A stretch of DNA of 57,035 nucleotides from positions 1-57,035 of the forward strand of contig JAODLY010000011.1 of NCBI GenBank assembly GCA_025464445.1. Direction: 5' to 3'. The DNA is from Rhodoglobus sp. (GTDB lineage: Bacteria; Actinomycetota; Actinomycetes; Actinomycetales; Microbacteriaceae). The position numbers and the translations under genes were made by a program. Below the pieces are notes generated by a model. The model was not told the origin of the DNA and searched no databases. It saw only the letters and a list, made by a program, of their open reading frames with translations. Below, piece after piece: positions 24,927 through 32,740 of this stretch. Each line of letters begins with the position of its first letter. Within the stretch, counting starts at the first letter, position 1.

Positions 24927-26321
24927 CGCGCGGCTTTCGAGCTTTGCCAGCAACACGGCCTCGGTGAGGATCGCGCGTTGGAAAACCCCTAGGTGGAGGG
25001 ACTCGTTGGGGCTGTGCGCGCGGGAGTCGGGATCCTCGACCCCGGTGATGAGGATCTGGGCATCCGGGAACACGTTGACGAGGTCGGAGATGAACGGGAT
25101 CGAGCCACCGATGCCGGTCTCGACCGCCGGCTTTCCCCACGCGTCGTGCATGGCGTCCTTCGCCTCGGCGACGGCCCAGCCGGTCGTGTCGACGAGAAAC
25201 CCGTTGCCGAGGTCGACGTCGTGAATCTCCAGGTGCGCGCCGAAGGCGTCCTGCGCGCGCAGGTGCTTCTCGATCGCCGCGTAGGCCTCAGCCGCGGCCT
25301 GCCCCGGCGCGATGCGCGCGCTCACCTTCACGGTGACCGAGGGCACGAGCGTGTTGGATGCGTTGAGCACGGTGGGTGCGTCGATGCCGGTGATCGTGAT
25401 TGCGGGTTGGTCCCACAGGCGGGACAGCACCGCCCCGTGGCCGATCGGGATCACCCCATCGAGCAGGGCGGCCTCTTCGCTCAGCTTCTCGGCCGAATAC
25501 TCGGGGGTCGCGGCATCCCGGCTTGTGAGCCCCGCCACCGCGACGGAGCCGTCGGGACCATGCAGGGTGGCGAGCAGCCGGATCGCGGCGAGCATGGCAT
25601 CCGGTGCCGCTCCCCCGAACATGCCGGAGTGCGAGGCGTGCTCGAGCGTGGAGATCTTCAGCTTGAACGTCACGTTGCCGCGCAGGCCCACGGTGAGTGC
25701 GGGTGTCTCCGTGTCCCAGTTGTCGGAGTCGGCGACGACGATCACGTCAGCGGCGAGCTGCTCCCGGTGCTTCACGATGAAGTTGGCGAACGAGCGGGAG
25801 CCGAACTCCTCCTCCCCCTCGATGAAGGCGACGAGACCGAGGTCGAAGTCGACGCCGACGGTCTCCACGAACGCGCGGATCGCCGCCACGTGCGCCATGA
25901 CGCCAGCCTTGTCATCCGCGGCTCCCCGTCCGTAGAGCCGGTCACCGCGGACCGTCGGCTCGAAGGGCTTCGACTCCCAGTCGTCGTCAGCCCCGGGGGG
26001 CTGCACGTCGTGGTGGGCGTAGAGCAGGATGGTGGGCTTGCCGTTCTTCGCCTTGCGGGTGGCAAGCACCGCGGGTTGTCCGACGCGCTCTTCGTCTATC
26101 GACGCGCGTGCGATCTCGACAGATTCGAATGCCCCGGTCGACTCGAGGAGCTCTTTAACGGCATTCGCGCTTTCGAACACGTGCTCGGCGTCGAAACCGT
26201 CCCAGGAGACCGAGGGGATGCGCACCAGGCGGCCGAGATCACCGATCGCCACGGGCATCCCGCCTTGCACCGCCTCGCGAAGCTGCGCGAGAAGTGGATG
26301 CTGCTGCAGGGAATCAGTCAT
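24924..26321 (-). CDS. M20-family dipeptidase/metallopeptidase
   Basis: 465 residues. Di-zinc M20 landmarks: YAHHDVQPPG (first metal His and Asp), YGRGAADDKAGVMAHVAA (bridging Asp), EGEEEFGS (general base and metal Glu), and VVVADSDNW (metal Asp); the dimerisation domain lies about residues 215-330. It is closest to cytosolic dipeptidases of the CNDP/DapE-like subgroup acting on small peptides. ATG 26321 is chosen since a TAAGAT box ends seven nucleotides upstream; an ATG seven codons earlier is unlikely. It is divergent from the DUF3043 gene across 40 bp. Confidence 0.93.
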   Translation of the reverse strand: MTDSLQQHPLLAQLREAVQGGMPVAIGDLGRLVRIPSVSWDGFDAEHVFESANAVKELLESTGAFESVEIARASIDEERVGQPAVLATRKAKNGKPTILLYAHHDVQPPGADDDWESKPFEPTVRGDRLYGRGAADDKAGVMAHVAAIRAFVETVGVDFDLGLVAFIEGEEEFGSRSFANFIVKHREQLAADVIVVADSDNWDTETPALTVGLRGNVTFKLKISTLEHASHSGMFGGAAPDAMLAAIRLLATLHGPDGSVAVAGLTSRDAATPEYSAEKLSEEAALLDGVIPIGHGAVLSRLWDQPAITITGIDAPTVLNASNTLVPSVTVKVSARIAPGQAAAEAYAAIEKHLRAQDAFGAHLEIHDVDLGNGFLVDTTGWAVAEAKDAMHDAWGKPAVETGIGGSIPFISDLVNVFPDAQILITGVEDPDSRAHSPNESLHLGVFQRAILTEAVLLAKLESRA

Positions 26322-26328
26322 GCGAGTA

Positions 26329-26334
26329 ATCTTA
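26329..26334 (-). promoter_or_regulatory. -10 box of the dipeptidase gene
   Basis: The minus strand reads TAAGAT, seven nucleotides before ATG 26321; no ribosome site lies between. Confidence 0.45.
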
Positions 26335-26361
26335 AAGCTCACCGCCAGCTAAGGATCACCC

Positions 26362-26931
26362 GTGGCCAAGACACCCCAGAGCGACGCAGCCGTCGACAAC
26401 GCCCAAGAAGCCACCCAGGCGGGCAAGGGCCACGCGACCCCCACCCGCAAGGAGAAGGAGGAGGCGCGCAAGCGTCCCCTCGTTGCGAGCGACCGCGCGG
26501 CGGCACGCCGCCAGGAGCGCACCCAGCTGCAGGCCCAGCGCGAGCGTGCCCGCGTCGGCATGGCGGCGGGTGACGAGAAATTCCTCCCGGCGCGCGACCG
26601 CGGGCCGCAGAAGCGCTACGTGCGCGACTACGTGGACGCCCGGTTCTCGATCGGCGAGCTGCTGATCCCGCTCATGTTCATCGTGATCATCTTCACTTTC
26701 ATCCCGGATCCGACCGTCCAGTCGATCGGCATTGTCGCGCTGTGGGGCTTCTTCTTCGTGGCCCTCGTCGACGTCGTCGTCCTCGGCTTTCTTCTGACCC
26801 GCAAGCTTGGCGACAAGTTCGGTAAGGATCGGGTGGAGAAGGTGCGCTGGTACGCGGCAATGCGGGCGCTGCAGTTGCGCCTCATGCGGCTGCCCAAGCC
26901 ACAGGTCAAGCGCGGGCAGTTTCCCTCGTAG
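26362..26931 (+). CDS. DUF3043-family membrane protein
   Basis: 189 residues starting with GTG, with AAGGA six nucleotides upstream. The N-terminal third is a highly charged, probably disordered segment (PTRKEKEEARKRPL, DRAAARRQERTQLQAQRERAR). A YVRDYVDARFSIGELLIPLMF stretch leads into two membrane helices (about 95-113 and 118-145), followed by a basic tail. This order is that of DUF3043, conserved in actinobacteria, function unknown. A 16-bp palindrome begins four bases after its stop and belongs to the next operon. Confidence 0.9.
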   Translation: MAKTPQSDAAVDNAQEATQAGKGHATPTRKEKEEARKRPLVASDRAAARRQERTQLQAQRERARVGMAAGDEKFLPARDRGPQKRYVRDYVDARFSIGELLIPLMFIVIIFTFIPDPTVQSIGIVALWGFFFVALVDVVVLGFLLTRKLGDKFGKDRVEKVRWYAAMRALQLRLMRLPKPQVKRGQFPS

Positions 26932-26934
26932 CGA

Positions 26935-26950
26935 TACTCCGGCCGGAGTA
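26935..26950. promoter_or_regulatory. Perfect 16-bp palindrome, probable operator of the ABC operon
   Basis: TACTCCGGCCGGAGTA, fully palindromic, 58 nt upstream of the ABC ATPase start. With no loop and no T-run it is more likely a dimer-binding site than a terminator. The regulator is not encoded within the window as far as I can tell. Confidence 0.5.
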
Positions 26951-27008
26951 GTCGCCTCGCACCCCCGGGATGACGCGCGCCTCAAGCCCCGTCGGCAAGA
27001 CTTGCGGC

Positions 27009-27728
27009 ATGACCGGAACCGTACTGTCCACCCGAAATCTCACGAAACAGTACGGAAGCGGCTCGGCCCGCTTCGACGCCCTCAAGGGCGTGAGTATCGA
27101 CATCGCCGAGGGCGAGTCGGTCGCGATCGTCGGCAAGAGCGGTTCGGGCAAGTCGACGCTCATGCACATACTCGCGCTGCTCGACACGCCTTCGAGCGGC
27201 GAGGTGACGGTCGACGGTACGGATGCCGCGAAACTCAGGGGCGCGCGCCTGAACACGCTCCGCAACCGCACGTTCGGTTTCGTGTTCCAGCAGTTCTTTC
27301 TCACCCCGAACACGAGCGTGCTCGACAACGTGATGCTGCCGCTCAAGATCGCGCGCATCGGCGGGCGGGAGCGCAAGCGCCTCGCACTCGAGGCGCTTGA
27401 GACCCTCGAGCTCTCCGACAAGGCGCGCAGCAAGGCCACAGACCTCTCCGGTGGCCAGAAGCAACGCGTTGTGATCGCCAGGGCACTTGTCAACAATCCG
27501 CGCATAATCTTCGCGGACGAGCCCACAGGTAACCTCGACACCGCGACCGGCGCCGTCGTCGAAGACCTGCTCTTCGAACTCAACGCGAAGCAGGGCATCA
27601 CGCTCGTGATCGTTACCCATGACGAGGAGCTCGCGGCGCGGGCATCCCGGCGCATCTACCTGCGCGACGGCAGGGTCGTCGATGCGGCGGATGTGCACGC
27701 TCCCGCTGGAACGGCGGTCGGGGCATGA
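27009..27728 (+). CDS. ABC transporter ATP-binding protein (MacB/LolD-type)
   Basis: 239 residues. Walker A GKSGSGKST, Q-loop FVFQQFFL, signature LSGGQKQRV, Walker B IIFADEP, D-loop GNLDTATG and switch His in VTHDEE are all intact. The short length and the partner permease place it in the MacB/LolD/FtsE group, which drives mechanotransmission rather than ordinary import. ATG 27009 is the first plausible start; a clear ribosome site is missing. Its TGA overlaps the permease ATG (ATGA). The palindrome upstream suggests inducible expression. Confidence 0.95.
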   Translation: MTGTVLSTRNLTKQYGSGSARFDALKGVSIDIAEGESVAIVGKSGSGKSTLMHILALLDTPSSGEVTVDGTDAAKLRGARLNTLRNRTFGFVFQQFFLTPNTSVLDNVMLPLKIARIGGRERKRLALEALETLELSDKARSKATDLSGGQKQRVVIARALVNNPRIIFADEPTGNLDTATGAVVEDLLFELNAKQGITLVIVTHDEELAARASRRIYLRDGRVVDAADVHAPAGTAVGA

Positions 27729-29017
27729 AGGCCATCGACATCCTGACGACGGCAATCGGCAATTCTTTCCGCAGCCGCCTGCGCACAACCCTGACGGTGA
27801 TCGCGATCTTCATCGGCGCGTTCACTTTGACCATCACGAACGGCCTGGGCACCGGCATCAACCAATACATCGACACCCAGCTGGCGTCGATCGGCGCAGC
27901 CGATATCGTGACCGTCACCAAGCCGGTCGCGGCAACCACGACGACAACCGGGCCCAAACCGTACACGGCGAATGGCCCGACCGAGGTCTCAGGCGGCGGC
28001 GCTCCCGGGAGCACTGTTCTCGCACTGACCGACTCCGACATCACCGCTATCGGCAAGGTCGCAGGCGTCACGGCTGTCGAACCGCAGGTCGCCATCCGCA
28101 CCGACTACATCGAGTACGGCACCAACGGCAAGTTCCAGCTTTCGGCTGTAGGCGAGGGCGCTGGTGTGCGTATCCAGCTCGCCGCCGGGTCGCAGTTCAC
28201 GAGCGGCACCACGAGCCTCGAGATCATCCTGCCGACGAGTTACATCGACACGCTGGGCTTCTCATCGAACAAGGATGCTGTCGGCAAGACAGTCACGATC
28301 GGGATAACCAACGCTGCGGGAGAACAGACAACCCTCGATGCGACACTCGTCGGGGTGCAGGACGCCACGCTCTTCGGCGCCAACCCCAGCTTCAATCCGG
28401 CCCTGAGTACCGCACTGTACGACGCGCAGAAGGTCGGGCAACCCGCCACAGCGACGTCGACGTATTCGAGCGCCACGGCCCACATCGACCCGAACGCCAC
28501 GAAGTCGCAGGTAGCTGATGTCAAGGCTGCTCTCGTCGACGCCGGCTACGCGGGCACGACGGTCGCCGATCGCATCGGCACCTTCCAGACGGTGATCGAC
28601 GGCATCATCCTCGTGCTCAACGCGTTTGCGATCATTGCCTTGCTTGCCGCCGGCTTCGGCATCATCAACACCCTGCTCATGAGTGTGCAGGAGCGCACGC
28701 GCGAGATCGGCCTGATGAAAGCGATGGGGATGAGCGGCGGCCGCATCTTCGCGCTGTTCAGCACCGAGGCTGTCTTCATCGGCTTCCTCGGAAGCGCAAT
28801 CGGGGCCGGCATCGCGATGCTTGTCGGTGGGGTCATCAGCAGGGTGCTGGCTCGCGGCCTGCTCAAGGATCTCGCCGGTCTCCAGATCCTCTCGTTCACG
28901 CCGTCATCTATCGCCACGGTGCTGCTACTCGTGATGGGGATCGCCTTCGTCGCCGCCGTGCTGCCTGCATCTCGCGCAGCGCGGCAGAGCCCGATCGACT
29001 CGCTGCGGTACGAGTAG
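27725..29017 (+). CDS. MacB-like ABC transporter permease (FtsX fold)
   Basis: 430 residues. Helix 1 (about 15-40: SRLRTTLTVIAIFIGAFTLTITNG) is followed by a large extracytoplasmic MacB periplasmic-core domain (about 45-275), Thr/Ala/Gly-rich with the TVVADRIGTFQTVIDGI exit. Three C-terminal helices of the FtsX domain contain ERTREIGLMKAMGMSGGRIF, the coupling helix region. In actinobacteria such pairs remove membrane-active compounds or extract lipoproteins or peptides. No periplasmic adaptor is encoded nearby, as expected for Gram-positives. The substrate is unknown. Confidence 0.93.
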   Translation: MKAIDILTTAIGNSFRSRLRTTLTVIAIFIGAFTLTITNGLGTGINQYIDTQLASIGAADIVTVTKPVAATTTTTGPKPYTANGPTEVSGGGAPGSTVLALTDSDITAIGKVAGVTAVEPQVAIRTDYIEYGTNGKFQLSAVGEGAGVRIQLAAGSQFTSGTTSLEIILPTSYIDTLGFSSNKDAVGKTVTIGITNAAGEQTTLDATLVGVQDATLFGANPSFNPALSTALYDAQKVGQPATATSTYSSATAHIDPNATKSQVADVKAALVDAGYAGTTVADRIGTFQTVIDGIILVLNAFAIIALLAAGFGIINTLLMSVQERTREIGLMKAMGMSGGRIFALFSTEAVFIGFLGSAIGAGIAMLVGGVISRVLARGLLKDLAGLQILSFTPSSIATVLLLVMGIAFVAAVLPASRAARQSPIDSLRYE

Positions 29018-29126
29018 GGGCTGCGTCGGGTCGGGCTCGCCCGCCGAGGCGCCTGGCGGGCCCGTCCCCAGCGAGGCGCCCGCCCACTTTTCGAGACTCG
29101 GGCGCCCCCTCCACGGGCTTCTGGGA

Positions 29127-29165
29127 GTCAGCACATTTGTTCGAACCCCTAACAAATGTGCTGAC
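29127..29165. repeat. Long perfect inverted repeat between convergent genes
   Basis: Arms GTCAGCACATTTGTT (29127-29141) and AACAAATGTGCTGAC (29151-29165) match perfectly over 15 bp around the loop CGAACCCCT. It lies in the 240-bp gap between the ABC permease stop and the pyrD stop and is AT-richer than its surroundings. It may act as a bidirectional terminator, although no T-run follows, or be a copy of a dispersed repeat. The rest of the gap is GC-rich and holds no gene that I can support. Confidence 0.6.
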
Positions 29166-29257
29166 GGCCAAGAGCGAATTGACAGGGTCACTTCCACCAG
29201 TGCCTGCCCGGCCGGTCGGTGCGCGGCAGCGGCCGGCGGCGGCGCGGGCGACCCGGA

Positions 29258-30286
29258 TCAGCGCCGGCGTAGCCTCACAAGGCCCCTGTTGATCTGGCGC
29301 GCCCAGAGCGGGCCCCTGTACAGGAACGCCGTGTAGCCCTGCACCAGGGTCGCGCCGGCATCGAGGCGCTCCGCGACGTCATCGGCCGTCTCAACTCCCC
29401 CGACAGAGATCACGCAGAAATCGGCGGGGACTATCGACCGGATCAGGCGCAGCAACTCGAGCGAGCGCGCCGCGACAGGCGGCCCGGACAGTCCGCCCGC
29501 GCCGGCAGCCTCGACCACGGATTCCGCAGTCGCAAGCCCTTCGCGCGCGAGCGTCGTGTTCGTCGCGACGATGCCGTCGAGCAGGCCCACCGCGAGGGAG
29601 GCGATCTTCGCCGCTTCGTCATCGCTGAGGTCGGGAGCAACCTTCACGAGCACGGGGGTCGCTCCCGCCGCCGCCTTGACGGCGGCCAGGAGCGGGGCGA
29701 GCCGGTCTGATTCCTGCAGGCCGCGCAGGCCAGGGGTGTTGGGCGAAGACACGTTGACCACGAGGTAGTCGGCGAGAGGCGCCAACAGGCGGGTGCTCTC
29801 GAGATAGTCGACGGTCGCGGCATCCACGTCGATGATGCGGGACTTACCGATATTCACCCCGATCACCGGGCGACTGCGGCGAGCCCGCGCACGAGCGAGC
29901 ACAGTCGCAGCCACGGCGGCGCCGTGGTTGTTGAACCCCATGCGGTTGATCACCGCGCGGTCCGGTACGAGGCGGAAGAGGCGCGGCTTCTCGTTGCCGT
30001 CCTGGGCGATCGCGGTGATGGTGCCGACCTCGACGTGTCCGAAGCCCAGTTGCCCGAGACCGCGGATCGCCGATCCCTCCTTGTCGAAGCCCGCAGCGAC
30101 ACCGAACGGCGAGTCGAACTCGATGCCGAGCGCGGTGACCCTGAGCGAGGCATCCGGGCGGGTGAAACGGCGGACGACGCTGCCGACACCCAATAGCGGA
30201 AGGGCCCGGATGACGCGGTAGGCCAGTGTGTGGGCGCGCTCCGGGTCGAGACGCGAGAGGAAGACCCTGAAAAGAATGCGATACAT
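29258..30286 (-). CDS. pyrD: Dihydroorotate dehydrogenase (quinone), class 2
   Basis: 342 residues. PyrD oxidises dihydroorotate to orotate with FMN and menaquinone in pyrimidine synthesis. Class 2 features: an N-terminal amphipathic part (MYRILFRVFLSRLDPERAHTLAY) for membrane contact, GVAAGFDKEG, HVEVGTITAIAQDGN, INRMGFNNHG, VNVSSPNTPGLR with the catalytic serine, and the C-terminal phosphate site SVGGVETADD...GATLVQGYTAFLYRGP. It is isolated from other pyr genes. It follows nrdR after 38 nt on the same strand and has a TACCCT box 9 nt before the ATG, so it may have its own promoter. Confidence 0.97.
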   Translation of the reverse strand: MYRILFRVFLSRLDPERAHTLAYRVIRALPLLGVGSVVRRFTRPDASLRVTALGIEFDSPFGVAAGFDKEGSAIRGLGQLGFGHVEVGTITAIAQDGNEKPRLFRLVPDRAVINRMGFNNHGAAVAATVLARARARRSRPVIGVNIGKSRIIDVDAATVDYLESTRLLAPLADYLVVNVSSPNTPGLRGLQESDRLAPLLAAVKAAAGATPVLVKVAPDLSDDEAAKIASLAVGLLDGIVATNTTLAREGLATAESVVEAAGAGGLSGPPVAARSLELLRLIRSIVPADFCVISVGGVETADDVAERLDAGATLVQGYTAFLYRGPLWARQINRGLVRLRRR

Positions 30287-30324
30287 GCCGCTGTCAGGGT
30301 ACCGGCTGAGCGGGCCGGGAGCGG

Positions 30325-30798
30325 TCAGGGTGCAGCAGGCTCTTCCGCCTGGGCGTGGTCCACCCGAAGCAGCGTGATCGCGGTCTCGAAGTCCTCCAGC
30401 GAGTCGAAGCCCTGGTAGACGCTCGCGAAGCGAAGGTAGGCGACCTCGTCGAGCTCACGCAGCGGGGTGAGGATCGCGAGGCCGATGTCGTTCGCTTCGA
30501 CCTGGGCGGCTCCCGTGGCCCTGATCGTCTCCTCGACGCGCTGCGCGAGAATCGCGAGGTCGGTGTCTGTGACCGGCCGCCCCTGGCACGCTTTGCGAAC
30601 GCCCGTAACTATCTTCTCGCGGCTGAACGGCTCCACCACACCGTTGCGCTTGATCACGCTGAGCGATGCGGTCTCTGTAGTGGAGAACCGCCTGCCGCAC
30701 TCCGGGCATTGCCTGCGGCGGCGGATGGACATGCCGTCATCGCTCGTGCGCGAGTCGACGACCCGGCTGTCAGGATGGCGGCAGAAGGGGCAGAACAT
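30325..30798 (-). CDS. nrdR: Transcriptional repressor NrdR
   Basis: 157 residues. Zinc ribbon with C3, C6, C31 and C34 and the [30 protein letters not shown]-binding arm, followed by an ATP-cone ([24 protein letters not shown]). NrdR senses ATP/dATP and represses ribonucleotide reductase genes. No nrd gene is in the window. It lies 18 nt downstream of hisD on the same strand; no good ribosome site is seen before the ATG. A TATCCT stretch 9 nt upstream could give a short-leader transcript. Confidence 0.97.
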   Translation of the reverse strand: MFCPFCRHPDSRVVDSRTSDDGMSIRRRRQCPECGRRFSTTETASLSVIKRNGVVEPFSREKIVTGVRKACQGRPVTDTDLAILAQRVEETIRATGAAQVEANDIGLAILTPLRELDEVAYLRFASVYQGFDSLEDFETAITLLRVDHAQAEEPAAP

Positions 30799-30816
30799 AA
30801 TGCGACAAGGATACGC

Positions 30817-32127
30817 CTAGCGTTTCTCGAACCGCGCTGTGACCGCCGCCCCGTGTGCGGGCAGGTCTTCGGCGGTGCTGAGCGCGACGATCTGCGCTTC
30901 TACGCCCCGCAACGCCTCTCGCGTGTAGTTGATCACCTGCTGCGGGCGCAGGAACGTGTACGCACCGAGACCGGACGCGAAGCGCGACTGCCCGCCGGTC
31001 GGGAGCACGTGATTCGACCCGGCGAGGTAGTCGCCGAGGCTCACGGGCGAATTGGGCCCGAGGAAGATCGCGCCGGCGCTCTCGATGGTGTCGAGCACGA
31101 TCCCGGGCTCGACGGTCTGGATCTCGAGGTGCTCAGGCCCATACGCGTTGCTGAACGCCGCGGCGGCGGCGAGATCCTTGACGAGCACTATCGCCGACTG
31201 CTGGCCCGCAAGCGCGGCCCGCACCCGCTCCCCGTGGTGCGCTGCACCCGCCAGTCGCTCGACCTCGGCGACGACGGAGAGCGCGAACTCGGGGGAATCC
31301 GTCACGAGCACGGCTGCCGCGAGCTCGTCGTGCTCGGCCTGGCTGATGAGATCGGCCGCTACGAGGTACGGGTCGGCCGAGGCATCCGCGATCACGAGGA
31401 TCTCGGTGGGGCCGGCCTCCGCGTCGATGCCGACGACCCCGCGCACGAGGCGCTTCGCCGCGGCGACATAGACATTGCCGGGGCCCGTGATGATCTCGAC
31501 CGGGTCGAGATCGAGGCCCGGCACACCGTACGCGAACGCGCCGATCGCCCCCGCGCCGCCCATCGCATAGACCTCCTCGATGCCGAGAAGCCCGGCCGCA
31601 CCGAGGATCGTGGGATGCACGGCTCCCCCGAACTGCTTCTGCGCCGGGCTCGCGAGCGCAACAGACGACACGCCGGCGACCTGGGCGGGCACCACGTTCA
31701 TCACCACGCTCGACGGGTATACAGCTTTGCCCCCGGGAACATAAAAGCCCACCCGGCGCACGGGCTGCCAGCGCTGCACGATCTCGGCACCGGGGCCGAT
31801 AGCGGTGACCGTGCTCCTGGGCACCTGCGCCTGGGTGGCCTGTTGCACGCGCGCGATCGCCTCCTCGAGGGCCGCCCGCACCTTAGGCTCGAGCTCGCGC
31901 ACGGCCTTGCTCACCTCGTCGGCGTGGATGCGGATCGATAGCGGGCGCACCCCGTCAAGCTGTTCTGCCTGGTCGAGCAGGGCGCGTTCACCCTTGGCGC
32001 GCACGTCGTCGATGAGCCTCGCGGCGATCTCGGATGCCGCGGCGACATCAGTTGTCGCACGCGGGACGATTGTGGCGAGCTCGGCCATCGTGGGCTGGAG
32101 ATCGCGGAGGTCGATGGTCTGCATCAT
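30817..32127 (-). CDS. hisD: Histidinol dehydrogenase
   Basis: 436 residues. HisD performs the last two steps of histidine synthesis, L-histidinol to histidine, with NAD and zinc. Signature stretches: PRSTVTAIGPGAEIVQRWQPV, GFYVPGGKAVYPSSVVMNVVPAQVAGV, YAMGGAGAIGAFAYG, AAKRLVRGVVGIDAEAGPTEI, and SQAEHDELAAAVLVT (zinc and catalytic His). The two tandem ATGs at 32127 and 32124 are equally possible starts. No other his genes follow; instead nrdR and pyrD do, which is unusual. It is divergent from the flavin reductase gene. Confidence 0.97.
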   Translation of the reverse strand: MMQTIDLRDLQPTMAELATIVPRATTDVAAASEIAARLIDDVRAKGERALLDQAEQLDGVRPLSIRIHADEVSKAVRELEPKVRAALEEAIARVQQATQAQVPRSTVTAIGPGAEIVQRWQPVRRVGFYVPGGKAVYPSSVVMNVVPAQVAGVSSVALASPAQKQFGGAVHPTILGAAGLLGIEEVYAMGGAGAIGAFAYGVPGLDLDPVEIITGPGNVYVAAAKRLVRGVVGIDAEAGPTEILVIADASADPYLVAADLISQAEHDELAAAVLVTDSPEFALSVVAEVERLAGAAHHGERVRAALAGQQSAIVLVKDLAAAAAFSNAYGPEHLEIQTVEPGIVLDTIESAGAIFLGPNSPVSLGDYLAGSNHVLPTGGQSRFASGLGAYTFLRPQQVINYTREALRGVEAQIVALSTAEDLPAHGAAVTARFEKR

Positions 32128-32189
32128 GGCCCGTCCAATGCTAGTTGGCGCGGGAATAGGCCGGGGCGCGGCATGATTGATACGCACGT

Positions 32190-32711
32190 ATGAATGAGTC
32201 GCAGAAGTCGCCAGAACCCGAGCTCCCCGCTGACGGACTCGAGGCGTTCAAGCGCGCCTTCCGGCGCCATGCGGCGGGGGTGGCTGCGGTCACCACGCTC
32301 GACCCGAACGGGCGCCCGGTCGGGTTCACCGCGACATCCCTTGCCTCACTTGCCGCGGTGCCGCCGCTCGCGACCTTCAACATGGCCCAGGTATCGAGCG
32401 CGTGGCCTGCCATCACCGTGGGCAACCACGTCGCGATCCACATGCTCGGGCCGCGCTCGAAGCACCACGCCGAGCGCATGGCGGCCGACCGCGACCTGCG
32501 ATTCGTGGGCGACCACTGGCACGAGGGGCCTTACGGCATCCCCATCCTCGACGGTGTGACGGCGTGGATGCTCGGCACCATCATCGAGGTGCACCCGGTG
32601 CGTGACAACGCCGTCGTCGTCGTGCAGATCGAGGATGGCGGGCTCGGCGACGAGGACGACGCGCTGCTGTACCACGAGCGCTCCTACCTGAAACCGGGCG
32701 ACCCGGTCTGA
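32190..32711 (+). CDS. Flavin reductase-like FMN-binding protein
   Basis: 173 residues of the flavin-reductase-like domain: FRRHAAGVAAVTTLDPNGRPVGFTATSLASLAAVPPLATFNM is the typical FMN-binding N-terminal stretch, followed by ITVGNHVAIHMLG and RFVGDHWHEGPYGIPILDG, and ending with a YHERSYLKPGD tail. Such proteins reduce FMN or FAD with NAD(P)H for a monooxygenase partner, but no partner oxygenase is adjacent. ATG 32190 lies 62 nt from the divergent hisD start. The next gene, dnaE, converges on it. Confidence 0.9.
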   Translation: MNESQKSPEPELPADGLEAFKRAFRRHAAGVAAVTTLDPNGRPVGFTATSLASLAAVPPLATFNMAQVSSAWPAITVGNHVAIHMLGPRSKHHAERMAADRDLRFVGDHWHEGPYGIPILDGVTAWMLGTIIEVHPVRDNAVVVVQIEDGGLGDEDDALLYHERSYLKPGDPV

Positions 32712-32740
32712 GCGTGTCGCCGGGCCGGGCATGACCGTTG

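Noticed and set aside
24993-26573. 526-codon open frame antisense to the dipeptidase gene
   Set aside because: High-GC shadow frame. It lacks family character, while the opposite strand has complete M20 motifs.
26935-26950. Palindrome read as a terminator of the DUF3043 gene
   Set aside because: No loop beyond four bases of the palindrome itself and no T-run; an operator is more likely.
29142-29150. Remnant of a tRNA 3' end (TTCGAACCCCT) as an integration site
   Set aside because: The bases are part of the loop of a perfect inverted repeat; no acceptor stem, CCA-adjacent sequence, integrase or phage gene is near.
30355-31941. 528-codon open frame antisense to nrdR and hisD
   Set aside because: It spans two genes with clear motifs on the other strand and has low-complexity Arg/Glu/Asp composition.
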